Shown one piece after another: positions 62,140 through 62,988 of a stretch of 62,988 bases of DNA. The position numbers and the translations under genes are program-made. The notes beneath the pieces were generated by a model. The model was not told where the DNA came from and did no database searches. It saw only the letters and a list, made by a program, of their open reading frames with translations. Within the stretch, counting starts at the first letter, position 1, and the number at the start of each line of letters is the position of its first letter. The DNA lies in NCBI GenBank assembly GCA_019694165.1, contig JAIBCL010000035.1:1-62988 (forward strand), written 5' to 3'. This DNA is from Verrucomicrobiaceae bacterium (GTDB taxonomy: Bacteria; Verrucomicrobiota; Verrucomicrobiia; Verrucomicrobiales; Verrucomicrobiaceae).

Positions 62140-62610
62140 CTATCCCTCTGCCCCGGTTGCCGCAGGAAGAACGGCCGCATAGAGGCTTCCGATCCTGCCC
62201 GTCCGGGTCTCCACGACCCGGACTTTGCCCTTGCGGACCATGCTCTTGATCCAGCTTTTGACCGTGTCCTTGTCCACGCAACCGTGCGGCGCGCAGTAGG
62301 TGGCACGGCGCAGATTGTCCAGGATGAACCCCGCCGCCGACATGGTGGCGAGGGCTTCCGTCAGCCGCTCCTCGTTGGGTTTGAGCGGGGAGGCCGGGGT
62401 GGCAGGAGCCGAAGGCACACCGGGCGCAGCCGCCGCCTGGGCCACGAGTCCCGTGGCCGATACCAATCCCCCCGGGACGCCCGCGCTGCTCACCCCCATG
62501 TTCTGATACTCCACCACCAACGCCTTCACCCGCTTCACCATCTCCAGATCCGCCGCCAGCCTGGCTTCAAGCTGCGTCAGGCCCTCAACAGACAAATCGG
62601 AAAGGTTCAT
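62140..62610 (-). CDS. Small protein with coiled-coil N-terminus and winged-helix-like C-terminus
   Basis: A 156-residue protein from the ATG at 62610. Residues 1-38 (LSVEGLTQLEARLAADLEMV) look helical and may dimerise. An Ala/Pro/Gly-rich linker follows to about 78, then a domain ERLTEALATMSAAGFILDNL, KDTVKSWIKSMVRKGKVRVV and TGRIGSLYAAVLP, whose helix-helix-helix-strand-strand order resembles a winged helix. I know no named family. It could be a DNA-binding regulator or nucleoid protein. AATCG motifs cluster on both sides of the gene. Confidence 0.65.
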   Translation of the reverse strand: MNLSDLSVEGLTQLEARLAADLEMVKRVKALVVEYQNMGVSSAGVPGGLVSATGLVAQAAAAPGVPSAPATPASPLKPNEERLTEALATMSAAGFILDNLRRATYCAPHGCVDKDTVKSWIKSMVRKGKVRVVETRTGRIGSLYAAVLPAATGAEG

Positions 62611-62930
62611 GGGAAACGATTAAATCCAAAACTTCGATTTATCGAACAAAATCGCATCGAAGGCCATTTGGCCATCTGAAATTGCTACTCTTGGATGGGC
62701 GCAGAGATTTCGTTCAGATGCTCTCGGTAAGCTTCTCTGCTTCCGCCCTCCCTCACCGCCTCGCCCGCCATTTTTATGGCGATTCGCTTCATTGGCACTC
62801 GCAAACCCACGCCTGGGTTTCTCTTACCCTACGTTTGCTACCTTCGACAGGCAGACTGAATGTAAGCGTCACCTCAAGCGCCATGTGAACGAGCTATGAA
62901 AGGCGATCCCATTGGGTCATAGCAGAGGCT
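62611..62930. other. Intergenic stretch with possible operator motifs, no recognised gene
   Basis: Near the left gene it contains three AATCG/CGATT copies at 62618, 62635 and 62650. A plus-strand frame of 68 codons (62682-62888) shows no family feature and is not called. Confidence 0.5.
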
Positions 62931-62938
62931 ATGACCCA
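62913..62938. promoter_or_regulatory. Perfect inverted repeat over the start of the last gene
   Basis: TGGGTCATAG and CTATGACCCA form 10-base perfect arms around a 6-base centre. The right arm contains the ATG at 62931. It may be an operator for a dimeric regulator or an RNA hairpin that hides the start codon. Confidence 0.5.
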
Positions 62939-62988
62939 CAGTGACAAGACGGAGGCACCCCCGAACATCCTCAAGCGTGGCGCGCGGC
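62931..62988 (+). CDS. Start of a gene cut by the window edge
   Basis: An ATG at 62931 opens MTHSDKTEAPPNILKRGAR and runs off the window. Only 19 residues are visible, so no family can be assigned. The start lies inside a perfect inverted repeat, and an AGAGG is only 2 bases before the ATG, too close for a good ribosome-binding site, so the start could be wrong. Confidence 0.3.
   Translation, partial: MTHSDKTEAPPNILKRGAR

Noticed and set aside
62682..62888. 68-codon plus-strand frame
   Set aside because: No similarity to known families and no convincing ribosome-binding site.

Overview
The window looks like a chromosome segment of a Verrucomicrobia-type bacterium. It is GC-rich and carries a complete Verru_Chthon A-B-C-D cassette (14682-22082). 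It also has very large secreted beta-rich proteins, ECF sigma factors beside transmembrane Ser/Thr kinases with LamG/DUF1080-like tails, a sulfatase, FG-GAP and EF-hand proteins, and a lipopolysaccharide export operon, which implies a Gram-negative outer membrane. No rRNA, tRNA or CRISPR array was seen.

Left part (1-14589): the 3' end of a large LamG-like repeat protein cut by the window edge; a REP-associated tyrosine transposase (RAYT) between two arrays of hairpins; an ECF sigma factor divergent from a 1935-residue secreted protein; a small secreted protein; a sulfatase; and guaB. Next (14682-30849) come the Verru_Chthon cassette, whose order and N-termini fit a GspK/I/J/H-like minor pseudopilin set, an RND adaptor without its pump, a CDP-alcohol phosphatidyltransferase-like protein, a GntP permease, signal peptidase I, a UspA protein, a 2-hydroxyacid dehydrogenase, an EF-hand esterase and an FG-GAP protein.

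Middle (30850-48257): a third hairpin array, a decayed UPF0175/DUF3368 toxin-antitoxin pair and a STAND NTPase/TPR protein coupled to a broken TIR-domain frame, together an accessory, defence-like island. Then esterases, a HAD phosphatase, mtnA, a ccoG maturation cluster, the kdsA-lptC-lptA-lptB-hpf cell-envelope operon, and an unfamiliar multi-pass membrane protein.

Right part (48592-62988): a 2722-residue secreted protein divergent from a second ECF sigma factor, which abuts tail-to-tail a Ser/Thr kinase with LamG/DUF1080-like tail. This triad has the same order and orientations as the left-hand triad, so the two loci appear to be paralogous modules, and the RAYT element sits exactly between the kinase-like gene and the sigma gene in the left copy. 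After it come an alcohol dehydrogenase remnant, a MITE-like hairpin element, a stretch crowded with AATCG motifs, a small winged-helix-like protein and the start of a gene cut by the window edge.

Most interesting: (1) the duplicated kinase / ECF sigma / giant secreted protein module with a shared C-terminal domain; (2) hairpin arrays with conserved loops and variable stems, each array inverted about its centre; (3) the pseudopilin reading of the Verru_Chthon cassette; (4) the AATCG motif cluster flanking a possible regulator.
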